56,753 nt of DNA from Myxococcota bacterium (GTDB lineage Bacteria > Myxococcota_A > Bradymonadia > UBA7976 > UBA1532). The notes beneath the pieces were generated by a model, which worked only from the letters and a program-made list of their open reading frames with translations, was not told where the DNA came from and searched no databases. Shown here one piece after another: positions 17,390-31,033 of this stretch (its first letter is position 1; every line of letters starts with the position of its first letter). Position numbers and translations under genes: made by a program. The DNA is taken from assembly GCA_963169045.1 (NCBI GenBank), contig CAUJDF010000062.1:1-56753 (forward strand), read 5' to 3'.

Positions 17390-17418
17390 TTGATCCGCTC
17401 CGGTGAACTGCCTATGTT
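17390..17418 (+). promoter_or_regulatory. Predicted sigma-70 promoter of the large repeat lipoprotein
   Basis: TTGATC (17390-17395) and TATGTT (17413-17418) are separated by 17 bases, each with four of six consensus matches. Transcription would begin near 17425, giving a leader of about 20 bases that contains GGGGAGG ahead of the ATG at 17445. This suggests the gene has its own promoter, independent of the AAA+ operon that ends 83 bases upstream. Confidence 0.45.
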
Positions 17419-17444
17419 CCGCGCGGCTCGTGGGGAGGTGTTGC

Positions 17445-22988
<5,544 letters not shown>

Positions 22989-23042
22989 GCAGTCGGGGCT
23001 CTTCGGCCTGAACCGCGGCTCCGCTCCCGGCGCGGGGTCCGG

Positions 23043-23828
23043 TCAGCCCGGCGGCGAGGCCCATACGTCGCGCCGCTCCACCTCGGCGTACCCCTCGGCG
23101 AGGTACAGCGCGACCGCGGCGCGGTTGCTCTCGGCCACGAGCAGCTCCGTCGACGTGGCGCCTCGCGCCCGCAGCAGCGCCTCGCAGCGGCGCAGCAGCC
23201 AGCGCCCGAGGCCGCGGCCGCGGGCCCGGGCGCGCAGGCCGATCGCCTCCACGGTGTGCGGCAGGCCGGCGTGGAGAAGGCCGACGGGCCCGTGGGCGTC
23301 CACGAGCACGCGGATCAAGTCGCGGTCGAAGCCGGGATCGCGGCTCATGCGGGCGAAGTCGTCGGCGTTCCAGGGCGCGTGGCCGGGGACGCTCGAGAAC
23401 GCGTCGGCCTCGAGCTCCAGGTAGGTGTCGACGCCGACCGCGTCGAGCGCGCGCTCCTCGACGTCCGCGGGGAGCGGCGGCGTCGCTGCGAAGACCGAGC
23501 GTCGGAGCACGACGAAGCAGTCGGCGGGCGTCCAGCCGCGCGCCGCGAGCCACGCGGCGGCCCCGGGCGCCCGGCGCAGGCCGACGCGGACGGGCCGCCC
23601 GGCATAGGCCGCCTGCAAGTCGTCGACGAGCGGCGCGATCGCCGGGCCGTCGACCGCGTGGACGCGCATCAGGCCCGGCGGGTCCGTCCGGTCGACGCGG
23701 ATGCCCGCCGCGCGCCCGTCGTCGGTCACCACCCACGCCACCCCCGCGGGCAGCGACGCGATCTCGGCCTGCAGGTCCGCGAGCGGGCGACCGATCAGCG
23801 CCGCGATCAGACGAGCGCGCGCAGCCAT
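23043..23828 (-). CDS. GNAT-family N-acetyltransferase
   Basis: This 261-residue protein has a GNAT acyl-CoA-binding core near the C-terminus: LRARARGRGLGRWLLRRCEALL contains the R-x-x-G-x-G/A pyrophosphate loop (RGRGLGR), followed by the beta5/alpha4 segment TELLVAESNRAAVALYLAEGY. The N-terminal half (ADLQAEIASLPAGVAWVVTDDG, then AAYAGRPVRVGLRRAPGAAAW) may be a second, degenerate GNAT fold, as in tandem GNAT proteins. The substrate is unknown. The ATG at 23828 makes the gene overlap the upstream membrane-protein gene by 22 bases; a later in-frame start would reduce this. It is the last gene of the minus-strand cluster that begins with the cyclophilin. Confidence 0.8.
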   Translation of the reverse strand: MAARARLIAALIGRPLADLQAEIASLPAGVAWVVTDDGRAAGIRVDRTDPPGLMRVHAVDGPAIAPLVDDLQAAYAGRPVRVGLRRAPGAAAWLAARGWTPADCFVVLRRSVFAATPPLPADVEERALDAVGVDTYLELEADAFSSVPGHAPWNADDFARMSRDPGFDRDLIRVLVDAHGPVGLLHAGLPHTVEAIGLRARARGRGLGRWLLRRCEALLRARGATSTELLVAESNRAAVALYLAEGYAEVERRDVWASPPG

Positions 23829-24277
23829 TCGGGGATCCAGTCGGTCTTGGGGCCGCCGGTGAACATCGACGGGAGCGCCGCCAGCAGCGAGAACCGGGCG
23901 AACCGCCCGGCCAGCGCCAGCCCGAACAGCGCCGGAAAGCTCACCCCGAGGCCGGAGGCCAGCGCCGACATCGCGATCATCGGCGGCAGGCCGATCAGCG
24001 CGGCGAGCGAGATCCAGACGTAGACCAGCGGGCGGTAGCGCTCCGCGTCGAAGCGCTCGAGCCGCCGTTGCACCTTCGGGAGGCGCGCCACGAGCTTGTG
24101 GCCGCCGAAGTACAGGGCGGAGAAGCACACCGTCTGGCCGAGCGCGAGCGCGAGCGCCACGCCGGCCCACGGCCGCGCCCCGGTCAGGCCGACGAACGCC
24201 GCCCAGCCCTCGCTGTTGATCACGAAGATGATGGGGGAGGGGATCGCGAGGAAGAAGGAGACGACGTAGAAGAGCAT
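23807..24277 (-). CDS. Small VTT/DedA-like (SNARE-associated fold) membrane protein
   Basis: This 156-residue hydrophobic protein has about four membrane segments: MLFYVVSFFLAIPSPIIFVI, GVALALALGQTVCFSALYFG, VYVWISLAALIGLPPMIAMS and FPALFGLALAGRFARFSLL. The GLPPM-x-x-x-S-A-L-A-S-G-L-G pattern and the short length resemble YqaA-type members of the DedA/VTT superfamily, which move lipids or maintain membrane potential. Its ATG overlaps the stop of the preceding lipoprotein gene by one base (TGATG). The exact family is uncertain because the usual G-x-x-x-G-R motif is only partly visible (GRFARF). Confidence 0.6.
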   Translation of the reverse strand: MLFYVVSFFLAIPSPIIFVINSEGWAAFVGLTGARPWAGVALALALGQTVCFSALYFGGHKLVARLPKVQRRLERFDAERYRPLVYVWISLAALIGLPPMIAMSALASGLGVSFPALFGLALAGRFARFSLLAALPSMFTGGPKTDWIPEWLRALV

Positions 24278-25401
24278 CAGGGGCAGCGGTTCGGCGTCCC
24301 CGTCGGGACCTCGGTCCCCGGCGTCCAGCGCTCGGCGCCGAACGTCGTGCCCTCGAGGGAACGCTCGAACGGGGAGGTGATCTCGCCCGCCGCGGCGCCG
24401 CAGAAGTGGTCCGCGTCGAGGGTCGCCCCGGCGAACAGGATGTCGCCCTCGACGGTCACCGTCCCCGTCAGCCGCGCGTCGGGGAGCCAGATGATGAAGC
24501 GGCCGTCGGTGTCGACCGGCACGCCGAACGTCGCGAGCGGCGGCGCGCCGGGCATGGTGCTCGTCGTGCGCAGCGCGCCGTCGAGCCAGCCGCCCTCGGC
24601 GCCCGCCGAGTACGTCAGCGCCAGCCACAGCTTGAGCGGCACGCCGAAGCCGGTCTGCACGTTCACCAGCCAGTGGCCCGTGAGATCGGCGGCCTGCGCC
24701 GCCACGCCGCTGAGGTCGGGCGTCGGCGGCGGCGGCTCGGCGTCGGCCGGCCCGCCGTCGGTCGGCGCGGCGTCCGGCACCCCGGCGTCCGGCGGCGGCG
24801 GCACGTCGACGCAGCGGAACGGCAGGTCCGGCTTGAGCAGCGAGACGTCGTCGTCGCGCCGCGCGAGGAACGTGCTGCCCGCGAGGTCGAGCGTGATCGG
24901 CACCGTCACGCTGCCCTCGGCGTCGCCGCACCACTCGTCGCCCGAGACCGTGCGCGAGTGCATGATGAGCCGCGCCCGGACATCGACCTCGCCGCGGAGG
25001 ACCTCCTTGTCGAGGATCAGCGGGTCGGCGATCAGGTCGAAGCGGCCGTGCTCGTCGATGTCGACCGTCGTCGTCAGGATCTCGGGCTCCGAGAACTGGT
25101 GCCGCTCGAGCCAGATGCGCACCTTCAGCGTCGCCGGGCCCTCGGTCGGGCAGGCCTCGCCCTCCATCGGCGTGAACTCGAGGCGCAGACCGAGGTCGAT
25201 GCCGCCCTGCAGCAGCGAGCGCAGCAGCCACTTGCCGCACAGGCCGGCGTAGCGGCTGTTCGGCCCGGCGTCCGCGATGGCCGCGTCGGTCACGGCGGCG
25301 TCGCCCAGCCCCTTCGTGCGCTCCCGGAAGTCGTCGTACTCGTCGGCCGGACCGCCGCCGCAGCCCGCCACCAGCACCATCGCCAGCGCGAACAGCCGCA
25401 T
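24277..25401 (-). CDS. Predicted lipoprotein, unknown function
   Basis: This 374-residue protein has the lipoprotein signal MRLFALAMVLVAGC (Cys14) followed by an Asp/Ala-rich linker. The mature part holds two related beta-rich halves, about residues 50-175 and 215-374, separated by a Pro/Asp/Ala linker (PPPPDAGVPDAAPTDGG). Both halves begin with a W-containing strand (LCGKWLLRSLLQGG; LTGHWLVNVQTGFG), run through an FTP/LTYS strand and end near a cysteine followed by GS/GE and a V-T/I-T strand (WCGDAEGSVTV; FCGAAAGEITS). This suggests an internal duplication of a lipocalin-like or METTL-type beta domain. It lies between a FadL-type porin gene and a small membrane-protein gene with one-base stop/start overlaps on both sides, so it may assist that porin. 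No known family is recognised. Confidence 0.75.
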   Translation of the reverse strand: MRLFALAMVLVAGCGGGPADEYDDFRERTKGLGDAAVTDAAIADAGPNSRYAGLCGKWLLRSLLQGGIDLGLRLEFTPMEGEACPTEGPATLKVRIWLERHQFSEPEILTTTVDIDEHGRFDLIADPLILDKEVLRGEVDVRARLIMHSRTVSGDEWCGDAEGSVTVPITLDLAGSTFLARRDDDVSLLKPDLPFRCVDVPPPPDAGVPDAAPTDGGPADAEPPPPTPDLSGVAAQAADLTGHWLVNVQTGFGVPLKLWLALTYSAGAEGGWLDGALRTTSTMPGAPPLATFGVPVDTDGRFIIWLPDARLTGTVTVEGDILFAGATLDADHFCGAAAGEITSPFERSLEGTTFGAERWTPGTEVPTGTPNRCP

Positions 25402-26690
25402 CAGTGGATCTCCAGGTCGATGGTGAGGTACTCGCGCCGGTCGGTGTAGTCGCCGTTCACGATCGGCTGCTGGTTGCTGTTGGTGACGCGCCGGTCGGCG
25501 AACTGCTGGAAGATGAAGCTGCTCGACAGCCGCACGTGCTCGCCGAAGTCGACGGACACGCCGGCGCCCGCCTCGAACTGCTGCGACTCGGCGAGGCCCG
25601 GCTCGTGCGTCTTCTCGGGCGTGGCCGCCGTCTCGTAGCCGACCCCCGCGTGCACCGTGACGTTGTGGTGCACGGCCCAGTCGGCCCGGAGCTTGGCCGC
25701 GAACGTGTCCTCGAAGGCGCGCTCGATCGTCAGCAGCGGCTGGCCGTCGTCCTCGGCGAGCGCCACCTGCCGCTCCATCACCGACCAGTCGGACCACTCC
25801 ACCGTCGGCCGCAACGTGAAGTCGCCGAGCCGGACGGCCACCGTCGCCCGCACCGACTGCGCCAGCGGCAGCTCGATGTGCGACGCCTCGGTCGTCTCCT
25901 CGGCGGTGCCGAAGCTGATCTTCGCGTCGCCGGCGAGGTCGTACGTGGCGCCGGAGATGTAGCTCACGCCGACGGTGAGGTCGGGCGTCGCCTCCCACCG
26001 CACGCCCGCCGTCCACAGGACGCGCTCGTCCTCGGACTCGAGCAGGATGCGGCCCTCTTTGATGCGGCCGGCGGCGTCGACGAGCTCGTCGGTGCGGTCG
26101 GCGTTGCGCGCGCGCACCGTGTCGAGCGACGCCCACGTGTACATGGGCGCGACGCCGATCGAGAGGCCCCACGGCCGGTACCGGGCGCCGAGGCCGGCGC
26201 TCGCGGCGAGCGACAGGAAGCGCGTGCTGATCGTCGCCCAGCGCTGGGGGCCGTCGACCGCGCCCGGGTACTCCACCGGCGCGGCGAGGTTCTTGTCCCA
26301 GTCGACGGCGCCCGCCGCCAGCACGAAGCCGCCGGCGGCGAAGCCCAGGTCGAGCTCGTCGAGGCGCAGGCCGTGGCCCACCGCGAGCGCGGGGATGCCG
26401 GCCAGCGTCGAGATGCTGGCCTCGCCCGCGTTGGCCGCCTCCTCGTCGGGGGCCACGTCGTTGAGCTCGGCGTCGCGGTCGTACGTCGCCTGGCGCGACA
26501 GGATGCTCCCGTGCAGCGCCAGCCGCGTGCCGGGGCGGGCGAGCCCCGCCGGGTTCCAGTAGAGCGAGAAGGGGCTCTCGTGCAGGGCGTCGCCCGTCAG
26601 CCCACCGAATCGCGTCTGGTACAACGGCCCCGCCTGCGCCGCGCCCCCGAGGAGCACGGCGAAGGCCAACCCCCCGCCCCGGAGCCGCAC
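25401..26690 (-). CDS. OmpP1/FadL-family outer membrane porin
   Basis: This 429-residue protein has a signal peptide (MRLRGGGLAFAVLLGGAAQA) followed by the FadL-type N-terminal region FGGLTGDALHESPFSLYWNPAGLA. The F/Y-x-N-P-A-G-L motif is the family hallmark. The remainder is a series of amphipathic beta strands (e.g. YRPWGLSIGVAPMYTWASL, VTVHAGVGYETAATPEKT), ending in EYLTIDLEIH. FadL-like channels pass hydrophobic substrates through a side opening of the barrel. The start is GTG, two bases after the cyclophilin stop, and the stop overlaps the lipoprotein start (TGATG). Linkage to a periplasmic-type prolyl isomerase may reflect folding of the envelope proteins, though the isomerase lacks a clear signal peptide. 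Confidence 0.82.
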   Translation of the reverse strand: MRLRGGGLAFAVLLGGAAQAGPLYQTRFGGLTGDALHESPFSLYWNPAGLARPGTRLALHGSILSRQATYDRDAELNDVAPDEEAANAGEASISTLAGIPALAVGHGLRLDELDLGFAAGGFVLAAGAVDWDKNLAAPVEYPGAVDGPQRWATISTRFLSLAASAGLGARYRPWGLSIGVAPMYTWASLDTVRARNADRTDELVDAAGRIKEGRILLESEDERVLWTAGVRWEATPDLTVGVSYISGATYDLAGDAKISFGTAEETTEASHIELPLAQSVRATVAVRLGDFTLRPTVEWSDWSVMERQVALAEDDGQPLLTIERAFEDTFAAKLRADWAVHHNVTVHAGVGYETAATPEKTHEPGLAESQQFEAGAGVSVDFGEHVRLSSSFIFQQFADRRVTNSNQQPIVNGDYTDRREYLTIDLEIH

Positions 26691-26692
26691 GC

Positions 26693-27226
26693 TCAGCCGC
26701 GGTACACGGTCATCTTCTCGATGACCACGTCGGTGCGGGGCCGGTCGTTGGCGCCCCGCGGCGTGTTGGCGATCTTCTTGAGCACGTCGAGGCCCTCGGT
26801 GACCTCGCCGAAGATGGCGTGCTTGCCGTCGAGCCAGGGCGTCGGGACCTCGGTGATGAAGAACTGGCTGCCGCCGGTGTTCGGGCCGGCGTTGGCCATG
26901 CTGAAGAGGCCGGGGCGGTTGTGCTTGAGGCCGGGGCCGAACTCGTCGGCGATGACGTAGCCGGGGCCGCCGGTGCCGCGGCCCTCGGGGCAGCCGACCT
27001 GCACCATGAACTGCGGGATCACGCGGTGGAAGATGATGCCGTCGTAGAATGGCTTGCCGGTGATCTTGCCGGTGGCGAGGCCGACGAAGTTCGCCACGGT
27101 CTTGGGCGCCTCCTTCTCGTAGAGGCGGCCCTTGATCGTGCCGAGGTTCGTCTGGATCTCGACCTTGAGGTCGCCCTCTCCGGGGACGTCGATGGCGGGG
27201 GGGTCGAACAGCTTTCGTCCGAACAT
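26693..27226 (-). CDS. Cyclophilin-type peptidyl-prolyl cis-trans isomerase
   Basis: This 177-residue cyclophilin catalyses proline isomerisation. Family motifs are all present: [19 protein letters not shown] with the catalytic arginine in [48 protein letters not shown] and the closing strand VVIEKMTVY. The chosen start [18 protein letters not shown] has GGAG eight bases upstream; the frame is open 19 codons further but without a ribosome binding site. No signal peptide is visible, so it is probably cytoplasmic. It is the first gene of the five-gene minus-strand cluster. Confidence 0.95.
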   Translation of the reverse strand: MFGRKLFDPPAIDVPGEGDLKVEIQTNLGTIKGRLYEKEAPKTVANFVGLATGKITGKPFYDGIIFHRVIPQFMVQVGCPEGRGTGGPGYVIADEFGPGLKHNRPGLFSMANAGPNTGGSQFFITEVPTPWLDGKHAIFGEVTEGLDVLKKIANTPRGANDRPRTDVVIEKMTVYRG

Positions 27227-27295
27227 CTTCGGGCTCCGGTCAATGGTGCAGCGACCATAGGCCATGCCCGCGGCGTCGCGCAATGCGCCCGAAGG

Positions 27296-28627
27296 TCACA
27301 TCTCGCGACACTCCGGACCGGCCTCGAAGCACGAGGCGGGCATCTCGCGGCTCGCGCCGCCACGTTCGTGGCAGAAGCGGTCGCAGTACGCGAAGCGCTC
27401 CTCGGCGGCGCAGGTCGACACGACGCACTGCGGCACGCGGCTGCCGTCGTTGCAGAAGCAGGTCAGCAGCTTGTCGGGCACGACGGGCGCCGGGCCGTTG
27501 CAGCGCTCGCCGCCCTCGAAGCACGCGGGGCCGCGCTCCGGGTCCGGGCCGCCGTTGCGGGCACAGACGGGCTCGCAGAGGCGCTCGCGGTCCTCGGCGC
27601 GGCAGTCGGTCTCGGCGCACAGCTCGTGGCGGCTGCCGTCGGCGCAGGGGCACACCAGCAGGTTGCCTCCGGGCGGCGGCGGCGGCGGGGGGGGCGCGCC
27701 GCAGCGGTCGCCGCCGTCGAAGCAGGCGGGCGGGAATTCGGCGCTCACGCCGGCGCGGCCGCAGACGGGCTCGCAGACGCGGAGCCGATCCTCGGCGGAG
27801 CAGTCGGAGTCGGCGCACAGCTCGCGGCGGCTGCCGTCGGCGCAGTTGCAGATCATCCACTTGTCGCCGCCGGGCGGTGGGGGCGGCGGCGCCTCGCAGC
27901 GGGGTCCGTCCTCGAAGCAGGCGGGCATCACGTCCGCGCGGGCGCCGCCGTGGTCGAAGCAGTGCCGCTCGCAGAACATCATGCGTTCCTCGGGGGCGCA
28001 GCTCGTCTCGGCGCAGACGTAGGGCTGCGATCCGTCGTTGCAGGTGCAGTCGATCTGCGCGCGGATCCGCGGCGGCGGGGCCTCGCACTCGCCGCCGACG
28101 CACGCGCCGCCGCGGCAGTCGCGGCCGCAGCCGCCGCAGTTGCGCGGGTCGTTCTCGAGGTCGGCGCAGCCGACGTTCGGGCAGAACGCCTCGTCCATGG
28201 CGCAGCACACCGGCGCCCGGCCCTCGCCGCAGCCCGCTTCGCGCGGACCCTCGATCTCGGCGGCCAGGCGCTCGAGCCGCGCGAGCCGGTCGTTGAGCGC
28301 GGCGATCTCGCCTTCGAGGCCGGCGGCGTAGTCCTCGAGCGCCTCGATGCGGTCGCCGCGCTCCGCGCCGGCGCGTTCGAGCGCGGCGATGCGCTGGCCG
28401 CTCTCGCCGCGGGCGCGCTCGAGCGCCTCGACGCGGCCGCGCAGCGAGTGGACGGCGGCGTTGCGGTTCGCCTCGGCCAGCGACGCGGTGCGGCTGGCGT
28501 TCTCGAGCGCCGCGACGCGGCGGCACAGCTCGCCCGCCGCTCCCGCGGGGCAGGGTGGCGGGGCCTTCGCCGCCAGCGCGGGCGACGACAACAGGAGCGC
28601 GACGGCGGCGCCGAGCAGGACACGCAT
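27296..28627 (-). CDS. Secreted coiled-coil protein with four 8-Cys repeats
   Basis: This 443-residue protein has a cleavable signal (MRVLLGAAVALLLSSPALA) and a strong GGAGG site. Residues about 32-128 form a heptad coiled coil (LRGRVEALERARGESGQRIA, LEGEIAALNDRLARLERLA), as in trimeric or dimeric stalks. A short Cys-rich module of myxobacterial type follows (DPRNCGGCGRDC). After it come four tandem copies of about 60 residues, each with eight cysteines: CxC-x-DGS-x4-5-C-x4-C-x-A/P-E(E/D)R-x3-C-x3-C-x8-12-C-F-(E/D)-x-G-x-(R/E)-C. Runs of six to eight prolines separate the copies. The family of the repeat is not recognised. It looks like an extended surface stalk with disulfide-rich knobs. Divergent from the TPP enzyme gene. 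Confidence 0.75.
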   Translation of the reverse strand: MRVLLGAAVALLLSSPALAAKAPPPCPAGAAGELCRRVAALENASRTASLAEANRNAAVHSLRGRVEALERARGESGQRIAALERAGAERGDRIEALEDYAAGLEGEIAALNDRLARLERLAAEIEGPREAGCGEGRAPVCCAMDEAFCPNVGCADLENDPRNCGGCGRDCRGGACVGGECEAPPPRIRAQIDCTCNDGSQPYVCAETSCAPEERMMFCERHCFDHGGARADVMPACFEDGPRCEAPPPPPPGGDKWMICNCADGSRRELCADSDCSAEDRLRVCEPVCGRAGVSAEFPPACFDGGDRCGAPPPPPPPPGGNLLVCPCADGSRHELCAETDCRAEDRERLCEPVCARNGGPDPERGPACFEGGERCNGPAPVVPDKLLTCFCNDGSRVPQCVVSTCAAEERFAYCDRFCHERGGASREMPASCFEAGPECREM

Positions 28628-28774
28628 GGTTTCCTCCCGAAACGAAAGGGGTTGCCCCCGCCGGTTCGGCGGAATCGCCGCGCCCGCCCACGCCCTGGGT
28701 CATCGGCATGGGTCGCCGCGGCCCTTGCTCCGCGCGCCCCGCCCTCGTACCTTGCCCCGAACCGGAGGTGACCC

Positions 28775-30415
28775 ATGGGGATGGTGTTCGGCGGCCAGCT
28801 CGTCGCCCGCGCGCTCAAGGAGCAGGGCGTCTCGCACCTGTTCACGCTGTGCGGCGGCCACATCCAGAACATCTACGACGGCTGTCTCGACCAGGGCATC
28901 CGCGTCGTCGACGTCCGCCACGAGCAGTCGGCCGGCCATGCCGCCGACGCCTGGGCGCGCGTCACCGGCCAGCCGGGCGTCTGCGCCGTCACCGCCGGCC
29001 CCGGCGTGACCGACGTCGTCACCGCGGTCGCCAACGCGCAGCGCGCCCAGGTCCCGATGATCGTCATCGGCGGCGCCGGCCCCCGCGGCACCATCGACAA
29101 GGGCTCGCTCCAGGACATGGACCACGTCTCGCTCATGCGCTCCATCACCAAATGGAGCGTCTCGGTGCCCGAGGGCATCCGCCTCGCCGAGTACGTGCAG
29201 TCCGCCTTCCGCGTCGCCACCCAGGGCGTGCCGGGCCCCGTCTTCCTCGAGATGCCCCTGGATCTCCTGGCCTTTCCGGTCCAGGAGTCGATGGTCACGC
29301 GCTACGACAACAGCCGCACGGCGGCGCGCCCGGCCGGCGATCCGGCGGCCATCGAGGACGCGGCGCGCCTGTTGCGCGACGCCCAGCGCCCGATGATCGT
29401 GTGCGGCAGCCAGCTCCGCTGGTCGCGCGACGAGGGCGCGATCACGCGGCTCGTCGAGGCGCTCGAGGCGCCGGTCTTCCTCAATGGCATGGCCCGCGGC
29501 GCGATGCCGCGGGATCACGCCTGGGTCTACGGCCAGTGCCGCAAGGACGCCTTCCGCGAGGCCGACGTCATCCTCATCTTCGGCACGCCGCTCGACTTCC
29601 GCATGAACTACGGCGGCCCGCAGGCCTTCAACCCCAAGGCGAAGGTCATCCAGGTCGACCTCGACGGCGCCGAGATCGGGCGCAATCGCGGCATCGACGT
29701 GGGCATCCCCGGCGACAGCGGCCTCGTGATGGACGCGCTCGCCGCGGCGCTGAGCGGGTTGAAGGCCGACAGGGCCCAGTGGAAAGCGTTCCTCGACGGC
29801 AAGGAGCAGGCGAAGCTCGCCAAGATGAGGGCGGAGCTCGAGAGCGACCAGGCGCCGCCGAACCCGCTGCGCGTCTGCGCTGAGCTCAACCGCTTCCTCA
29901 AGCCCGACACGATCGTGATCGGCGACGGCGGCGACTTCGTGGCCACCGCCGCGTACACGCTGAACGTCCGCCGCCCCGGCCTGTGGATGGACCCCGGCCC
30001 GCTCGGCACGCTCGGCGTCGGCCCCGGCTACGCGATGGCGGCGAAGCTCGCGCGGCCCGACAGCGACGTGGTGCTCGTCTACGGCGACGGCTCCGTCGGC
30101 TTCAACGGCTTCGAGTTCGAGGCGATGGCCCGCCAGGGCATCAAGGTCACGGCGGTCGTCGGCAACGACGCCTGCTGGACGCAGATCTACCGCGGCCAGG
30201 TCGACATGTTCGGCAAGGAGCGCACCCCCGCCACCAAGCTCGCCTATACGCGCTACGACAAGGTCGTCGAGGGCATGGGCGGCCACGGCGAGTACGTCGA
30301 GCACCCCGACGAGCTGCGGCCCGCCCTCGAGCGCGCCTTCGCGTCGCCGCTGCCCGCCCTCGTGAACGTGAAGATCGCCAAGAGCGACTTCCGCAAGGGC
30401 GCCATCTCCGTATGA
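28775..30415 (+). CDS. Thiamine-pyrophosphate-dependent enzyme, acetolactate synthase / 2-hydroxyacyl-CoA lyase type
   Basis: This 546-residue enzyme has the three-domain ThDP fold. The N-terminal PYR domain contains the catalytic glutamate (VDVRHEQSAGHAADAW, E50) and the TAGPGVTD motif. A central domain follows (PMIVCGSQLRWSRDEGAI). The C-terminal PP domain carries GDGSVGFNGFEFEAMARQG...N at about 436-466, which binds Mg and diphosphate. FTLCGGHIQNIYDGC near the N-terminus is typical of the ILVBL/HACL-like branch rather than IlvB, and there is no ilvN or other isoleucine/valine gene nearby. GGAGG precedes the ATG. A carbon-carbon lyase or carboligase reaction is likely; the substrate is unknown. 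Confidence 0.87.
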   Translation: MGMVFGGQLVARALKEQGVSHLFTLCGGHIQNIYDGCLDQGIRVVDVRHEQSAGHAADAWARVTGQPGVCAVTAGPGVTDVVTAVANAQRAQVPMIVIGGAGPRGTIDKGSLQDMDHVSLMRSITKWSVSVPEGIRLAEYVQSAFRVATQGVPGPVFLEMPLDLLAFPVQESMVTRYDNSRTAARPAGDPAAIEDAARLLRDAQRPMIVCGSQLRWSRDEGAITRLVEALEAPVFLNGMARGAMPRDHAWVYGQCRKDAFREADVILIFGTPLDFRMNYGGPQAFNPKAKVIQVDLDGAEIGRNRGIDVGIPGDSGLVMDALAAALSGLKADRAQWKAFLDGKEQAKLAKMRAELESDQAPPNPLRVCAELNRFLKPDTIVIGDGGDFVATAAYTLNVRRPGLWMDPGPLGTLGVGPGYAMAAKLARPDSDVVLVYGDGSVGFNGFEFEAMARQGIKVTAVVGNDACWTQIYRGQVDMFGKERTPATKLAYTRYDKVVEGMGGHGEYVEHPDELRPALERAFASPLPALVNVKIAKSDFRKGAISV

Positions 30416-30459
30416 AGCCGTTCAGGTTCGTCCAGCCCGCGAGCGCGCCCACAGACGAA

Positions 30460-30478
30460 GCCGCCGTCTCGCGGCGGC
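30460..30478 (+). terminator. Stem-loop after the TPP enzyme gene, possible terminator
   Basis: GCCGCCG-tctcg-CGGCGGC is a perfect 7-bp stem with a 5-base loop, 45 bases after the TPP enzyme stop. No T-run follows, so if it ends transcription it would need Rho or act only as an RNA-stabilising 3' hairpin. Confidence 0.3.
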
Positions 30479-30563
30479 GAGTCTGCCCGAAGGGGAGCGA
30501 CGCAGGCGTAGACGCACCGACGTCGAGGAGCGAGCGAGGACGTAAGCCGCGGGATGGGCGGAG

Positions 30564-31031
30564 ATGGACGGCGCGGTGCGCAACCTCGCGTATTGCTTCG
30601 TGATTGCGGCGGCCATGGGCGCGTGCGGACGCAACGCCGTCGTCCCGCGCCCCGACGACGCCCCCGTCGTGCAGGACGACGCCGACGCCCCGTGGTGGGT
30701 CGGCGTCTGGGCCTACGACGGCGAGGCGCTCGCGGCCGAGCCCGACTTCCAGGCGCTGCCGCCCGAGGCGCAGGACCTCGCCCGCAAGCTGGTCGACGCG
30801 AACCTGCACGACTACCGCCTGACCCTCGCCGCCGGGCACCTGGTGCGCGAGCGCGACGCCGAGCGCCACGACGCGTCCTTCCGCGTCGAGGCGGACGACG
30901 CCGGCCGCGTGGCGCTCCGCCTCGACGACGGCGGCCTGCTGGTGCTCGAGCGCGCCGGCCCCGATCGCGCGCGCGTGCCGCCGGGCACGACCGAGCCCGC
31001 CGTGCCCCTCCGCCGCGAAGGAAACCCCTGA
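30564..31031 (+). CDS. Small predicted lipoprotein
   Basis: This 155-residue protein reads MDGAVRNLAYCFVIAAAMGAC at its start, with a lipobox-like MGAC (Cys21) and a short Asp/Pro linker. The mature part contains WWVGVWAYDGEALAAEPDFQ, then a helix (EAQDLARKLVDANLHDYRLTL) and several short strands ending in REGNP. The pattern G-x-W-x-Y-D-x-E with a later Y-x-L-x-L resembles small beta-rich lipoproteins that measure or bind hydrophobic ligands, but no family is recognised. It ends two bases before the RluA-type gene, so the two are co-transcribed. The ribosome binding site is poor (GGAG directly abuts the ATG), so a start further downstream cannot be excluded. Confidence 0.6.
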   Translation: MDGAVRNLAYCFVIAAAMGACGRNAVVPRPDDAPVVQDDADAPWWVGVWAYDGEALAAEPDFQALPPEAQDLARKLVDANLHDYRLTLAAGHLVRERDAERHDASFRVEADDAGRVALRLDDGGLLVLERAGPDRARVPPGTTEPAVPLRREGNP

Positions 31032-31033
31032 GC

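Noticed and set aside
22989-23042. Imperfect stem (CTGAACCGCG ... CGCGGGGTCCGGTCAG) between the convergent repeat-lipoprotein and GNAT genes
   Set aside because: Pairing is interrupted by bulges and lacks a T-run; it may end transcription but the sequence alone does not support a terminator call.
28658-28672. CCGCCG-gtt-CGGCGG dyad in the divergent promoter region
   Set aside because: A 6-bp arm of CCG triplets is expected by chance in DNA of this composition, and it does not line up with promoter elements.
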